Shown: positions 24,920 to 33,945, counted from the stretch's first letter. The stretch is DNA of 64,000 bases from Ktedonobacteraceae bacterium (GCA_035653615.1 DASRBN010000025.1:1-64000); one strand, 5' to 3'. Program-made: numbers and translations. Notes: generated by a model from the letters alone, not told the origin.

Positions 24920-26404
24920 ATGAAGGCGCTCAAGATTCCCACTCTCCTGGCCCGGTACTGGTCCATTATTCTCTTTCCCATTCTCATTTCACTTATTGTG
25001 CTTACTCTCGTTCTGACCCGACAGGTCGCTCGCCAGCCGACGCACGCAGTCTCAGCGCAGTTTATTCAACGTTCAGGCTCGCAGCTTCTCCTGGATGGCA
25101 GCGTTTTTCGCTTCTCCGGCGCCAATATTTATTGGCTTGGTTTAGACGAAAATGTGGGAGGTATCGATTACCCGACGGCATTCCGCGTCGATGATGTGCT
25201 GGCTACCGCCAGAGAGATGGGAGCTACCGTGGTGCGCTCACACACACTGGGCATCTCCGTCGGCTGTTCCCTCTGCATTGAACCGTCGCCGGGTATCTTT
25301 AACGAAATTGCTTTCCGGCATGTCGATTATGCTATTGCCGAGGCTAAGAAGTTCGGCCTGCACCTCATTATCCCACTCACCGATAATTTTCACTATTATC
25401 ATGGCGGTAAACACACGTTCACCGATTGGCGGGGTATTCGAGATGAGAATCAATTCTACACCAATCCGACCGTCATCAGCGATTTTGAAACCTATATCAA
25501 CCACATCCTGAACCGTGTGAATAGCTATACCGGTGTTGCATACAAGAATGATCCAACTATTCTCGGATGGGAGACCGGCAACGGCTTGCTTGCCCCGCGC
25601 TCGTGGGTGCAAACGATCTCCGCATACATCAAATCTATCGACAGCAACCACCTGGTCATCGACGGCAATACCGGGCAAAGTTATACCTCTTCTACCTTTG
25701 AGCAGGATCTGAATATCAGCAGCGTCGATATGTACGTGGGGCAGTACTATCCTATGTCGATTTCCGCCTTAAACACGCAGGCGGGGCTGGCACAACGCGC
25801 GAATAAAGTCTTTATCGCTGAAGAGTACGCATGGAACAATCGGGAAGGTGGTGATGCGCTTCCCAGCTTTTTAAACAATATCGAATCCAACTATGCTATC
25901 TCAGGCGATCTTTTCTGGTCGCTCTTCGGCCACAAGGATACTTCTGGTTATGAACAGCACAACGATGGCTATACCTTACACTATCCTGGTGATACCGGCG
26001 ACATGCGTATGCGCGCGCAGCTGTTGCGGGCGCACGCTTATCAGATGAGAGAAATGGCTGTCCCGCCGCCAGGTCTATTTGGCGCCCCGGTCATTACCGG
26101 CACTACTCGCGGCGGACTCGAATGGCGAGGCGTCGCGGGCGCCTATAAATATAGCGTTCAGCGCTCGACTGGAGGCCCGGATGGCCCCTGGAAGACGATT
26201 TGTTATCAATGTGCCACCGATAACAGTACCCCCTGGAGCGACCCAAAAAGACCCGCCGGAAAAGTCTGGTACAGAATCATGGCGTACAGCCTTTCGGAAA
26301 CCGCAATGAGTTACTCCCCCACTTATGAAGTGGATAGCCCTATGCCTGCAGATGATCCAGGCAGTTCGCTTTCGCATTCCCTCAAATCGGCCAGGGCACA
26401 GTGA
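24920..26404 (+). CDS. GH5-like (mannanase-type) membrane-anchored protein with altered acid/base site
   Basis: About 494 residues. A signal-anchor (residues 12-35) is followed by a TIM-barrel: FRFSGANIYWLGL at strand 1, VVRSHTL at strand 3, and NDPTILGWETGNGL where GH5_7 mannanases read ..W E x x N E P. Here the expected acid/base Glu is Gly (codon 25583-25585), while the nucleophile-like Glu is present in KVFIAEEYAW. A C-terminal domain of about 95 residues (EWRGVAGAYKYSVQRS) is FN3-like. Start 24920 has AGAGGA 7 nt upstream; ATG 24902 is possible. It heads a cluster with an Egghead-like GT2 and a GH113-like protein. It may bind or trim a beta-mannan-type glucan; loss of the acid/base makes normal hydrolysis doubtful. 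Confidence 0.82.
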   Translation: MKALKIPTLLARYWSIILFPILISLIVLTLVLTRQVARQPTHAVSAQFIQRSGSQLLLDGSVFRFSGANIYWLGLDENVGGIDYPTAFRVDDVLATAREMGATVVRSHTLGISVGCSLCIEPSPGIFNEIAFRHVDYAIAEAKKFGLHLIIPLTDNFHYYHGGKHTFTDWRGIRDENQFYTNPTVISDFETYINHILNRVNSYTGVAYKNDPTILGWETGNGLLAPRSWVQTISAYIKSIDSNHLVIDGNTGQSYTSSTFEQDLNISSVDMYVGQYYPMSISALNTQAGLAQRANKVFIAEEYAWNNREGGDALPSFLNNIESNYAISGDLFWSLFGHKDTSGYEQHNDGYTLHYPGDTGDMRMRAQLLRAHAYQMREMAVPPPGLFGAPVITGTTRGGLEWRGVAGAYKYSVQRSTGGPDGPWKTICYQCATDNSTPWSDPKRPAGKVWYRIMAYSLSETAMSYSPTYEVDSPMPADDPGSSLSHSLKSARAQ

Positions 26405-26737
26405 TCTTGTAAATGACTACCTCGCTCTCCATACTTGCACCGTATTGTTAAGGCTTCTGATGCTATGTGATTTCCATCATCATTTGCAGCATGTTTTGCA
26501 ATAGCAAGCATGCTTGCGGACCGGAAACATAGCAGTACTTTTTGGCACAGTGTGACCTCGCCCTACAAGAGGCGTTATACTGCTTGAAGGGGTTTACTAG
26601 TGCGTCATGTTTTACCGCGAGCTTTATTATGCTCATCAATATATCGCAAGCTTCAATATCGATGAGTTCGAATATATCTTTATTGGCTATTGCCCAACTG
26701 CAGGACGAGTACCAGGGGGGAACTAGAAAGGTCTTCT
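26405..26737. other. Gap within the polysaccharide cassette
   Basis: No gene seen in these 333 bp. A perfect 14-bp palindrome GCAAGCATGCTTGC lies at 26504-26517. No clear terminator or promoter, so read-through from the GH5-like gene to the GT2 gene is possible. Confidence 0.4.
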
Positions 26738-28705
26738 ATGCAGGTTGATGGTTCTGAGGAACGAGCAGCACGCCTGGCCCAACTGCGACAACAGCGACTC
26801 GCACAACCGCAGCTACCTACCCGTCCTCCCAGCGTCTCTTATACGGCTCATTACGCTCAGACAATGCAAAGAGACCGGGCGAATGGTTCTAGCATGATTG
26901 ACAGCGGTTCATTCCAGGCCAGGTCACGACCATCTCCGGTTCACACCGGCCCTCAGAGGCTCTACCGGGTATGCATCGCCCTGCTCTACCGTATCTGGCT
27001 CCTGGGTGCAACGATAGGGCTGACATATCTCTTGCTCCAGTTACAGTCCGTGCTGGATCGTATTCACGCGCAGCCTTCTATCTGGCGCGTGGGTGTGCGC
27101 TGGTTGGAACTGACGTGGCTTGCGCCGGTGCCGCTGGCGATCTTTCTCTGGCTGGGCTGGTTCATATTTGCGGAAGCAGTGCGCGCCCATCCTGAGCCAG
27201 TGGCTGTTCCCAGCGTTTTCCAGAGATCGGGCCTGTTTGCGTTTGCTCCTACCAGGAGACCGGTCCGGCTCATCTTCCGCTTTGTCACGCGTGGAGATAA
27301 CATCGATGTCCTTCGAGATAGTGTAATAGCCGTTCACAATGCTTTCGCGCGCTATCCGCACCCTGTTGGCCCATATTGTATAGAGATTATCAGCGAATGT
27401 GCCATCAATCTGAAAATGGGGCGCGATCCTCATACGCGCATCTACGTTGTGCCACCTGGTTATGTCACGCCCAATCGCTCGCGTTTTAAGGCGCGCGCCC
27501 TGACATACTTACAGCACGAAAGCCAGAAACATAGCCCCACGCAGGCAGAAGACTGGTATATCTATCTTGACGAAGAAAGCCTGGTCGATGAACATATGCT
27601 GGCCGGCCTCTATCGCTTCGTCTCGCGCGCCATTGAATTCGAGGCGCGCAAGCAAGAGGATAGGCACAAAGACCACATCCAGGGTTTGATCGGGCAGGGC
27701 GCTATACTCTATCAGGGCGGGAACTGGTTCTTTCGGGGGGCTGATGCCCTGCGCACCGCCGATGACCTCGGCAGATTTCGCCTGCAATATGCCCTGGGGA
27801 CGCCTATGTTTGGCATCCATGGCTCCTTTATCGTCGTGCGTGGACTGGATGATAAGCAGCTTTCGTTCGATGTTGGTAAAGCAAATTCTATAACAGAGGA
27901 TGCCGCCTGGGCCTTGCGAGCCTGGGCGCAGGGGTATCGCTTTGCCTGGGTAGACGGTTATCTGCACGAACAGCCCCCACAGCGCGTCAAAGATTTCGTG
28001 CGGCAGCGCAGCCGCTGGCTCTCAGGCATTCGAGCCGTGCTGCATGATAAACAGGTTCCTTTTATTTACAGAATGTGCCTGGGCATCTTTACCATTCTCT
28101 GGCAGCTTGCATTCCTGCCACTGCTAGTAGCGCTGCTGGCTTTATTCGTACATGCAAGTCCGTTTCGCTGGATGCGCATCCCGGCAGATTTCGCCTGGGC
28201 CACCTTTACCCTGGCATACTTACAAGGAATAGATGTGCAGGCGAAATGCCCGCACCCGTTCTTGAAAAAAGGGCGCGTTGAGTCGCTCTTGAAGCGAGTT
28301 GTCTCATGGCTACTGGTGTTGTGCAGCTTCTGGTTCGCATTATTGGAAGCGCTGGGTGTGCTGTATAGCTTGCGACCAAAGCAGGGCTTTTTCGTCATCT
28401 CCAAGCCTAGCCTGGCTGCAGAAAAAAATGGACACAAGCCAGCTCTCCCTGCTCCGGCGCCAGCAGGGTCTTTCATGCCAGGGCTGGCGGCCCCCTGGCA
28501 ACAGCAGTTGTCACCAACGCTTTCAGGAGAAAGTGATGCCATAGGTAGCTCTCCTATGGCGCAATATCGATTACAGGCGCAGAAAGTTCCCGGTCAATCG
28601 TCCCTGGGACGGCAAGACCTGCGGGCCAGAGAAGAGAAGAACAATAATGCCATACCCATGCCGTTCGAGGAAATCTGGAGCGGCGGTGGAGGACGAGGGC
28701 AGTGA
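26738..28705 (+). CDS. Membrane GT2 glycosyltransferase, Egghead-like (beta-mannosyltransferase type)
   Basis: A protein of 655 residues. Two membrane segments (about 80-105 and 125-150), a cytoplasmic GT2 domain and three or four C-terminal segments. The domain shows YIYLDEESLVDEH at the DxD position, GQGAILYQGGNWFFRGADAL, the DDLGR block, GIHGSFIVVR, the ITEDAAW acid site, WVDGYLHEQPPQ and the QRSRW acceptor motif. This order matches animal Egghead beta-1,4-mannosyltransferases and their bacterial relatives rather than cellulose synthases. N- and C-terminal tails are long and Gln/Pro rich. AAAGG precedes ATG 26738 by 8 nt. Its stop overlaps the next start by 4 bp. Probably a polysaccharide synthase; the sugar is inferred from the family. 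Confidence 0.85.
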   Translation: MQVDGSEERAARLAQLRQQRLAQPQLPTRPPSVSYTAHYAQTMQRDRANGSSMIDSGSFQARSRPSPVHTGPQRLYRVCIALLYRIWLLGATIGLTYLLLQLQSVLDRIHAQPSIWRVGVRWLELTWLAPVPLAIFLWLGWFIFAEAVRAHPEPVAVPSVFQRSGLFAFAPTRRPVRLIFRFVTRGDNIDVLRDSVIAVHNAFARYPHPVGPYCIEIISECAINLKMGRDPHTRIYVVPPGYVTPNRSRFKARALTYLQHESQKHSPTQAEDWYIYLDEESLVDEHMLAGLYRFVSRAIEFEARKQEDRHKDHIQGLIGQGAILYQGGNWFFRGADALRTADDLGRFRLQYALGTPMFGIHGSFIVVRGLDDKQLSFDVGKANSITEDAAWALRAWAQGYRFAWVDGYLHEQPPQRVKDFVRQRSRWLSGIRAVLHDKQVPFIYRMCLGIFTILWQLAFLPLLVALLALFVHASPFRWMRIPADFAWATFTLAYLQGIDVQAKCPHPFLKKGRVESLLKRVVSWLLVLCSFWFALLEALGVLYSLRPKQGFFVISKPSLAAEKNGHKPALPAPAPAGSFMPGLAAPWQQQLSPTLSGESDAIGSSPMAQYRLQAQKVPGQSSLGRQDLRAREEKNNNAIPMPFEEIWSGGGGRGQ

Positions 28706-29862
28706 AACGCTTTGCCTCCTATCGTGTCTTCATCGTCTCGTTTGTCTTGATGATCATAGGGGTACTCTTTCAGAGTCTCCTCCTAAGCGGGCATATACCT
28801 TTCCTGCATCTCTCGCTGCGCTCTCATACTACGGCGGCAACCATTCAACGGCAGATACTGAATGTGAGAGATCAAGGGAGCACCTTACAAGAGCGCTTCC
28901 ATAGACCCACATTCGAGACTGGCATCGTCTTTCCGCAATGGGGCACAACTGCCTATTCTGACAGCGACGCCAACTGGCGCATTGGTTTGAGTGATATACA
29001 AAAGCAGACGGCAGCTCAGTGGATCGAGATACCCGTTAACCTCTATCAAGCCTCGGTGTACTCCACGCAAGTTACTACGGCCAATTTCACGCCTACTCCG
29101 CAGGCTTTTGCGGCGGGTATACGTAGCGCCCATGCCATGCACTATCATGTATTTGTGGTACCGTTTGTATCGGCTAACGGTATCCTGACCTGGTCAGGGT
29201 CTATCCAGTTTGCCTCTCAACAAGAGACCCAGGCCTGGTTTGATAGCTATTGGCAGGCATATGAACCATTTGTACAGGCAGCTGCCCAGGCTCAGGCAGA
29301 GCAACTGGCCATCGGCACAGAGTTTGATAAACTTCAGATGGTTGCGCCATTCTTCTGGAACCAGCTAATTGATCGTATTCGTTCGATTTTTCATGGGAAA
29401 TTGACCTATGATATTAACTGGTCATCATTGTACAGTTCGCTTCCAACGTGGCTAAACAATCCCCATCTATCGGCTATCGGCGTTTCGGTCTATGTTCCTC
29501 TGGCGGATACACCGCAGCGGCTTAACCCTGCTACACTGCCTCGTCTCTGGAAAGAAAATATCAGCGTAGTGCTAGATTCACTTGCTAAGCAGACCGGCAA
29601 ACCGGTGTTGGTGTCAGAAATAGGGTATCGCGACAGCGCTTATGCCCTTTACCGTCCATGGCAGCGTGATGCTCAGGCCCAGGCAGAGCCGCCCGACCCC
29701 AATATGCAGGCCGCGGCCTACAACGCTGCCCTCGTAAACGTCCTGGCCGATTCTCATATCACCGGCATCTTTTTCTGGGCCTGGTCTGTCCCACTGTTTG
29801 AGCCAAACTGGAAGCCGGCGGCTAAGGTTCTTCACAAGTGGTACACGTCTCCGCAAGCTTGA
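28702..29862 (+). CDS. GH113-like glycoside hydrolase, membrane-anchored
   Basis: A protein of 386 residues. An N-terminal signal anchor (about residues 8-30) precedes a TIM-barrel resembling GH113 beta-1,4-mannanases and related GTA-type hydrolases. Candidate catalytic residues are the Glu in LAIGTEFDKLQ (acid/base) and the Glu in VLVSEIGYRDSA (nucleophile); FFWAWSVPLF near the end matches the conserved Trp-rich last strand. The GTG start overlaps the GT2 stop (GTGA), with GGAGG about 9 nt upstream, so it is coupled to the synthase. Synthase-dependent exopolysaccharide systems commonly pair a GT2 with such a hydrolase for trimming or release. Confidence 0.82.
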   Translation: MKRFASYRVFIVSFVLMIIGVLFQSLLLSGHIPFLHLSLRSHTTAATIQRQILNVRDQGSTLQERFHRPTFETGIVFPQWGTTAYSDSDANWRIGLSDIQKQTAAQWIEIPVNLYQASVYSTQVTTANFTPTPQAFAAGIRSAHAMHYHVFVVPFVSANGILTWSGSIQFASQQETQAWFDSYWQAYEPFVQAAAQAQAEQLAIGTEFDKLQMVAPFFWNQLIDRIRSIFHGKLTYDINWSSLYSSLPTWLNNPHLSAIGVSVYVPLADTPQRLNPATLPRLWKENISVVLDSLAKQTGKPVLVSEIGYRDSAYALYRPWQRDAQAQAEPPDPNMQAAAYNAALVNVLADSHITGIFFWAWSVPLFEPNWKPAAKVLHKWYTSPQA

Positions 29863-29874
29863 TCAGAATGATCA

Positions 29875-29903
29875 TTGACAATTCAAGCGCTCCGTGCTAT
29901 TCT
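29875..29903 (+). promoter_or_regulatory. Sigma-70 promoter of the rpsP operon
   Basis: TTGACA (29875-29880), 17-bp spacer, TATTCT (29898-29903), about 110 bp before rpsP. It starts only 13 bp after the GH113-like stop; no terminator is visible between them. Confidence 0.8.
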
Positions 29904-30014
29904 AGTGGGGCCGTAGTTCAGGAATTTCGTATTTGCTGCGCTGAAACGCGGCATTGCCATATATACAAAGAAATAACCCCATAACTGGTGGGGAAGAGGT
30001 GAGAAAAAGAACAC

Positions 30015-30314
30015 ATGTCTGTCAAAATTCGTTTAAAACGGGTGGGCAAGACCAAAGCCCCCAGCTACCGAGTGGTCGTCGCAGATGCGCGTTCGCCGCG
30101 TGATGGCCGCATTATCGAAAATATTGGTTGGTACAATCCCCTTGTCGAGCCGTCCGCGATTCATATCGACGAGGAGAAGGCCCTGGGCTGGCTCAAAAAT
30201 GGTGCCCAGCCGACCGATTCGGTCACCAGCCTGCTCAAACGCGCTGGCATACTGGATCGCTTCGAGCAGATGAAAAAAGCGACTGCCGCTCCAGCTTCTA
30301 CCGAGTCCGAATAA
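30015..30314 (+). CDS. rpsP: 30S ribosomal protein S16
   Basis: A protein of 99 residues with the complete S16 pattern: [20 protein letters not shown] at the N-terminus, [21 protein letters not shown], and the [12 protein letters not shown] block near the end. It assembles into the small ribosomal subunit. It is the first gene of rpsP-khpA-rimM with a consensus promoter and a leader of about 105 nt that has AGGTGAG 12 nt from the ATG. The usual later members trmD and rplS do not follow in this window. Confidence 0.98.
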   Translation: MSVKIRLKRVGKTKAPSYRVVVADARSPRDGRIIENIGWYNPLVEPSAIHIDEEKALGWLKNGAQPTDSVTSLLKRAGILDRFEQMKKATAAPASTESE

Positions 30315-30337
30315 ATAAGAGCAGATGAGGGTTGAAT

Positions 30338-30568
30338 ATGCGCAAACTCATCGAGTACATCGCGAAATCACTGGTTGATGATCCATCTGCCGTGCAGGTG
30401 CGCGAAGTTCGCAACGATCGCAATGCCCTGGTGCTGGAATTGCACGTCGCTCCTGATGATTATGGCAAGGTAATTGGCCGCCAGGGGCGAGTCGCCAAGG
30501 CAATGCGCGCGCTTTTGCGCGCGGGCGGCGCGCGTGAGGGTCGTCATACTTCGCTAGAGATTCAATAA
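30338..30568 (+). CDS. khpA: KH-domain RNA-binding protein KhpA
   Basis: A protein of 76 residues, a single KH domain. It starts MRKLIEYIAKSLVDDPSAVQ and has the RNA-binding GxxG loop in VIGRQGRVAKAMRALLRA. KhpA proteins act as RNA chaperones in Gram-positives and relatives, often with KhpB. ATG 30338 has GAGGG 6 nt upstream; a TTG two codons earlier is less likely. Located between rpsP and rimM as in most bacteria. Confidence 0.95.
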   Translation: MRKLIEYIAKSLVDDPSAVQVREVRNDRNALVLELHVAPDDYGKVIGRQGRVAKAMRALLRAGGAREGRHTSLEIQ

Positions 30569-30579
30569 AAGAGGGCAAT

Positions 30580-31140
30580 GTGCCGGGACAGAATAACACT
30601 GAATGGGCTACTATCGGGAACGTGGTAGCTCTTTTTGGCATTCACGGCGAACTCAAAGTACGCCTGCTGACGGATATACCCGACCGTTTTGTAGAGCTTG
30701 ACGCGGTTTATGCCGGTTCGGAACATATCCGCTATCACATTCAGAGCGTGCGGCCTTACAAGGGTGAAATGATCGTGTTGAAATTGGAGGGCATCAATGA
30801 TGCGAATGCTGCCGAGTCACTGCGTGGCATCAACTTGCAAATTCCAGAAAGTAAGATGGCGAAACTTCCACCTGGTTCTTACTATCAGCATGATATTTTG
30901 GGCCTGCATGTCTTTACCGTAAACGGTCGTGACCTGGGCCGGGTCGTTGATATTATTGTCACCGGTAGCAACGATGTCTATGCCATTAAAACTCCTCAAG
31001 GAAAACAAGTAATGATTCCGGCGATCAAAGATGTTATCAAACAAATAGATGTGATCCGCGGTACCATGTATATCGATCCGCTTCCAGGCCTGTTAGATGA
31101 AGATCAGTCAGAAGAGGAGGATAAAGACTTCGAAGAATAA
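30580..31140 (+). CDS. rimM: Ribosome maturation factor RimM
   Basis: A protein of 186 residues. The N-terminal RimM domain (WATIGNVVALFGIHGELKV) and the C-terminal PRC-barrel (YYQHDILGLHVFTVNGRDLG, then VMIPAIKDVIKQIDV) are both present. RimM binds S19 and supports 16S processing and 30S head assembly. The GTG start has GAGGG 4 nt upstream; an overlapping ATG at 30578 is out of frame. The acidic C-terminal tail (EDQSEEEDKDFEE) is longer than usual. 11 bp after khpA, same operon. Confidence 0.95.
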   Translation: MPGQNNTEWATIGNVVALFGIHGELKVRLLTDIPDRFVELDAVYAGSEHIRYHIQSVRPYKGEMIVLKLEGINDANAAESLRGINLQIPESKMAKLPPGSYYQHDILGLHVFTVNGRDLGRVVDIIVTGSNDVYAIKTPQGKQVMIPAIKDVIKQIDVIRGTMYIDPLPGLLDEDQSEEEDKDFEE

Positions 31141-31300
31141 AGCAGACGGAATAAAAAACCTGCGCCGGGTGTTCTCTCGGGTAAAGTGGAAAGGAAGGAT
31201 GAAACCCAGGAGTAGGTACGAACGTATCTCAAGTAAGAGGATGAAGTTACTCACAGACGGCTCATCCGATCGATAGTTACAGTTTTGTAGGGGGTGTTTC

Positions 31301-31528
31301 ATGACTGACCGTGTTCCAACGTTTGCCGACCTCTGTAGCGCGCTTGCTGAAGGCAGAATCCCCGCAACCGTGGATGGATCGATGTATTCGGTCAATGCAT
31401 TAGAACTGCGCCGTTATCTCAACAAGTTTCGCTCGCTGCCAACTATTTCATATACATACGGCGATGCTCCGATATCGATCCTGCATAAGGAGTCAAGTAA
31501 CTGGTCGTCCTCTACGCAGACTCACTAG
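31301..31528 (+). CDS. Small hypothetical protein
   Basis: A 75-residue frame with a good ribosome site (AGGGGG, 8 nt from ATG) and an intrinsic terminator right after the stop, so it looks like a genuine short gene. No membrane segment or family recognised. The middle (TVDGSMYSVNALELRRYLNK) resembles the helix pair of small excisionase/MerR-type DNA-binding proteins, a tentative resemblance only. It follows rimM by 160 bp and could be the last gene of that transcript. Confidence 0.55.
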   Translation: MTDRVPTFADLCSALAEGRIPATVDGSMYSVNALELRRYLNKFRSLPTISYTYGDAPISILHKESSNWSSSTQTH

Positions 31529-31531
31529 GTA

Positions 31532-31553
31532 GGCCCGGCAGGGCCATTTTTTA
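31532..31553 (+). terminator. Intrinsic terminator
   Basis: GGCCC-GGCA-GGGCC followed by ATTTTTT, directly after the 75-residue gene. Ends the rpsP-side transcript. Confidence 0.8.
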
Positions 31554-31751
31554 TGGCATTTTTTTGCTGCTAACGGTTGCGTTCAACACTCATTAGGACT
31601 ATAATAGTCCCTGAGATGGATTGCCCGTCTTCATGCAAGTACCGGCATGTTCGCGGGTTGTTTTCCATCTTAACAGAGGAGTTGTCGATTCGTTTATTGT
31701 ACGTGCGGGAACAGGTATTGTACTAACCCCGGCGATATAGAAAGGTTCTCT

Positions 31752-32006
31752 ATGGAGCCACTCGATACAGATATCACCTATGCGGGCAGCGAGCCGCGCC
31801 CATCAAAACCCGGTTCACGCCTGAATGTGATGTTAATTCTCCCTATCATCGGAGCCTTGATAGTACTGCTCTTTATCGCGGCAGCCGTTTTCCAATTCGA
31901 TCTTTCAGACGTGGTAGATGACCTGGTGGGACTGATGCTCTTGCTGTTCATAGTAGCTATCGTCCTGCTCTTCTGGGGCCTTGCGCCAAGATCGAACAAT
32001 CCCTGA
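31752..32006 (+). CDS. Small membrane protein of unknown function
   Basis: A protein of 84 residues with two hydrophobic segments (about 26-47 and 58-78) separated by the acidic FDLSDVVDDL. AAAGG lies 7 nt before the ATG. Polar N-terminus with several prolines. No recognised family. Bounded by a terminator on each side, so transcribed alone. Confidence 0.6.
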   Translation: MEPLDTDITYAGSEPRPSKPGSRLNVMLILPIIGALIVLLFIAAAVFQFDLSDVVDDLVGLMLLLFIVAIVLLFWGLAPRSNNP

Positions 32007-32037
32007 TCTATTTCTCAGTCCGCGATACTGCATTACC

Positions 32038-32067
32038 GGGGCAATCTAAGCATGTTCAGATTGCCCC
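32038..32067. terminator. Bidirectional terminator between convergent genes
   Basis: GGGGCAATCT and AGATTGCCCC flank a 10-base loop; GTTTCATT follows on the plus strand. It separates the small membrane-protein gene from the cobalamin-binding gene. Confidence 0.7.
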
Positions 32068-32082
32068 GTTTCATTCATCAAG

Positions 32083-33072
32083 CTACAATTGCTTCCAGGC
32101 GCTGCTATCAACCTCAATTCCCAATTGCTCTCCCCAGATCACCCGCGCCAGCAATTGCGCCGATTCCACTAAACGCGGCCCCGAACGATTGATATACGCA
32201 TTGCCATCAATCGCATAGACGCGCCCATTCCTTACAGCGCTCAGGCTCTGCCACACAGCATGCCTTTGCAATACCGGCACGTCCAACAGCGTACGCTCAA
32301 TCGTATAGCCGCACGGTGAAAGCACCAGCACATCTGGATCGGCTGCCTGCAATTCTTCCCACGAAATCCAGGGAGAATGCTGCCCGACCTCGCCAAAAAC
32401 ATGCTCGCCGCCGGCATAAGCAACCAGTTCGGGCGTCCAGTTACCGGCGCCCATTAATGGATCGAGCCACTCGAGTACCGCAACGCGCGGTTTGCCGGAT
32501 AACCCGGCTTTTGTCGCGGTAATCTCTTGTAGGCTGGCCAGACGCTGCTTATAACCCTCAACCAGCGCCCTGGCCTGTTCGCGTTTCCCTAGCGCAGCAC
32601 CGACACGCAAAACATCCTCCCACACATCGCTTAGGCGGTATGGCGACAGCGAGATAACTCGCGGCTCCATCCCTGTCAACTGCTGCACGGCACGAGTGAC
32701 ATCGCGTTCGCTCACAGCACAAACTTCGCACTGCGTCTGCGTTAAGATCACATCCGGTCGCAGCTTCTGAAGTTGCGCGATATCGATGGCATAAATACTC
32801 AAGGCTTTGAAAGCGGCCTCATCGCCAGGCGCGAGAGCAATGCTGGATTGGGTGTTGGTGGCATTCATACGTTGTGCCTCGGCCAGAGCTTTAATCTGGG
32901 CATCGATTTCCGCGCTGCTCCCCTCAATATTGATCTGTACCCTGCTCACCACGGGCAGTTCCAGCACCTCTGGCGGATAATCACACTCATGAGAGCGCCC
33001 GACCAGTTGATCCAGGCATCCCAGCGCCGCGACCATCTCCGTGGCGCTTGCCAGTAAAGAAACTATGCGCAC
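32083..33072 (-). CDS. Cobalamin-binding (BtuF-like) protein, no signal peptide
   Basis: A protein of 329 residues with the class III periplasmic-binding fold: MRIVSLLASATEMVAALGC and LVGRSHECDYPPEV at the start, LRPDVILTQTQCEVCAVSE for the central loop, LEWLDPLMGAGNWTPEL and then DVLVLSPCGY. This is the BtuF-like subgroup often annotated as cobalamin-binding. It begins with strand 1 and has no export signal or lipobox, so it may work in the cytoplasm or be a repurposed binding protein. No BtuCD partners are nearby. The cysteine-rich QTQCEVCAVSE loop could contact a metal centre. Divergent from the YbjQ gene. Confidence 0.85.
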   Translation of the reverse strand: MRIVSLLASATEMVAALGCLDQLVGRSHECDYPPEVLELPVVSRVQINIEGSSAEIDAQIKALAEAQRMNATNTQSSIALAPGDEAAFKALSIYAIDIAQLQKLRPDVILTQTQCEVCAVSERDVTRAVQQLTGMEPRVISLSPYRLSDVWEDVLRVGAALGKREQARALVEGYKQRLASLQEITATKAGLSGKPRVAVLEWLDPLMGAGNWTPELVAYAGGEHVFGEVGQHSPWISWEELQAADPDVLVLSPCGYTIERTLLDVPVLQRHAVWQSLSAVRNGRVYAIDGNAYINRSGPRLVESAQLLARVIWGEQLGIEVDSSAWKQL

Positions 33073-33279
33073 GTGTTCTCCTTCCGCTCATGATTTCGCC
33101 TCTCTACTAGAATTGTATCATCGTTTTCATATCTCTGCCTGCTTGACTTCTGAGCTTTTTTGCGCTATCATTTCAATGCATGTTGAAATATTGAAATCAA
33201 AACGCTCTATCCATTGAGTTCTGCCGGCAGAGAAGGAGCGCTTCGCATGCAGGCAACGAGGGAGAAGCGAAAGGAGAAG

Positions 33280-33606
33280 ATGATGCTGATCGTCACAACA
33301 GAAGGGATTGCCCAACATCGCATTGTGGAAACCAGGGGACAGGTTTTTGGAGTCGTAGTGCGCAGCCGGGGCCTGGGAGGCAATATCATGGCCGGTCTAC
33401 GCTCTCTGGCAGGCGGCGAGATCAAAGAATATACCTCCCTACTCGAGGATGCACGCAGGCATGCCATTGACCGGATGGTTCAGAACGCTACCGCGATGGG
33501 TGCGAATGCGGTGGTGCGGATGCAGTTTGACTCTTCAGAGATTGGCAGCACGATGAGCGAAATCGTAGCATATGGCACGGCAGTGGTGATCGAGCCGGAG
33601 GGGTAG
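33280..33606 (+). CDS. YbjQ/UPF0145 family protein
   Basis: A protein of 108 residues matching the heavy-metal-binding-like YbjQ family: VTTEGIAQHRIVETRGQVFG, then RSLAGGEIKEYTSLLEDAR, and MGANAVVRMQFDSSEI. These proteins form pentameric rings and their role is unclear. Start 33280 is set by AAAGGAG, with a second ATG in the next codon; the frame is open back to 33214 but that part is Arg/Lys rich and not family-like. The next gene follows after 8 bp and is co-transcribed. Confidence 0.85.
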   Translation: MMLIVTTEGIAQHRIVETRGQVFGVVVRSRGLGGNIMAGLRSLAGGEIKEYTSLLEDARRHAIDRMVQNATAMGANAVVRMQFDSSEIGSTMSEIVAYGTAVVIEPEG

Positions 33607-33614
33607 GGAGAGCT

Positions 33615-33920
33615 ATGCTACGGGGAGTAATCCTTGGCTATGGTCTGCTCTCTTTAGCCGGCGCGGCGGTGTTACTGTTCATCGTCCACGCTGCGCTCTG
33701 GCTGGTCGTGTATCTGGCAGTGAACGGCTTCATCCTGGTGAGTGCTATGCTCCTGGAGCGCAAACGATACCGTGCGCAGGTGGATCGAACCCGGGGGCAC
33801 TGGCGACCCACCGGAGAGCGTTTCGTTGATCCGGCGACCGAACGGCTCATGGAAGTGTTCTACAATAGAGCAACGGGTGAGCGCGATTATCGAGAAGTGC
33901 CCAACCAGGGAGAATCTTAG
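33615..33920 (+). CDS. Small two-segment membrane protein next to ybjQ
   Basis: A protein of 101 residues. Two hydrophobic segments (about 4-28 and 30-47) are followed by a soluble tail with RTRGHWRPTGERFVDPATER and EVFYNRATGERDYREVP. GGGAG is 4 nt before the ATG. The tail motif with conserved Asp-Pro and Arg suggests a definite fold but I recognise no family. Probably acts at the membrane together with the YbjQ protein. Confidence 0.7.
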   Translation: MLRGVILGYGLLSLAGAAVLLFIVHAALWLVVYLAVNGFILVSAMLLERKRYRAQVDRTRGHWRPTGERFVDPATERLMEVFYNRATGERDYREVPNQGES

Positions 33921-33945
33921 CTGCTTCGAAAGGATAGTGCGTGGA

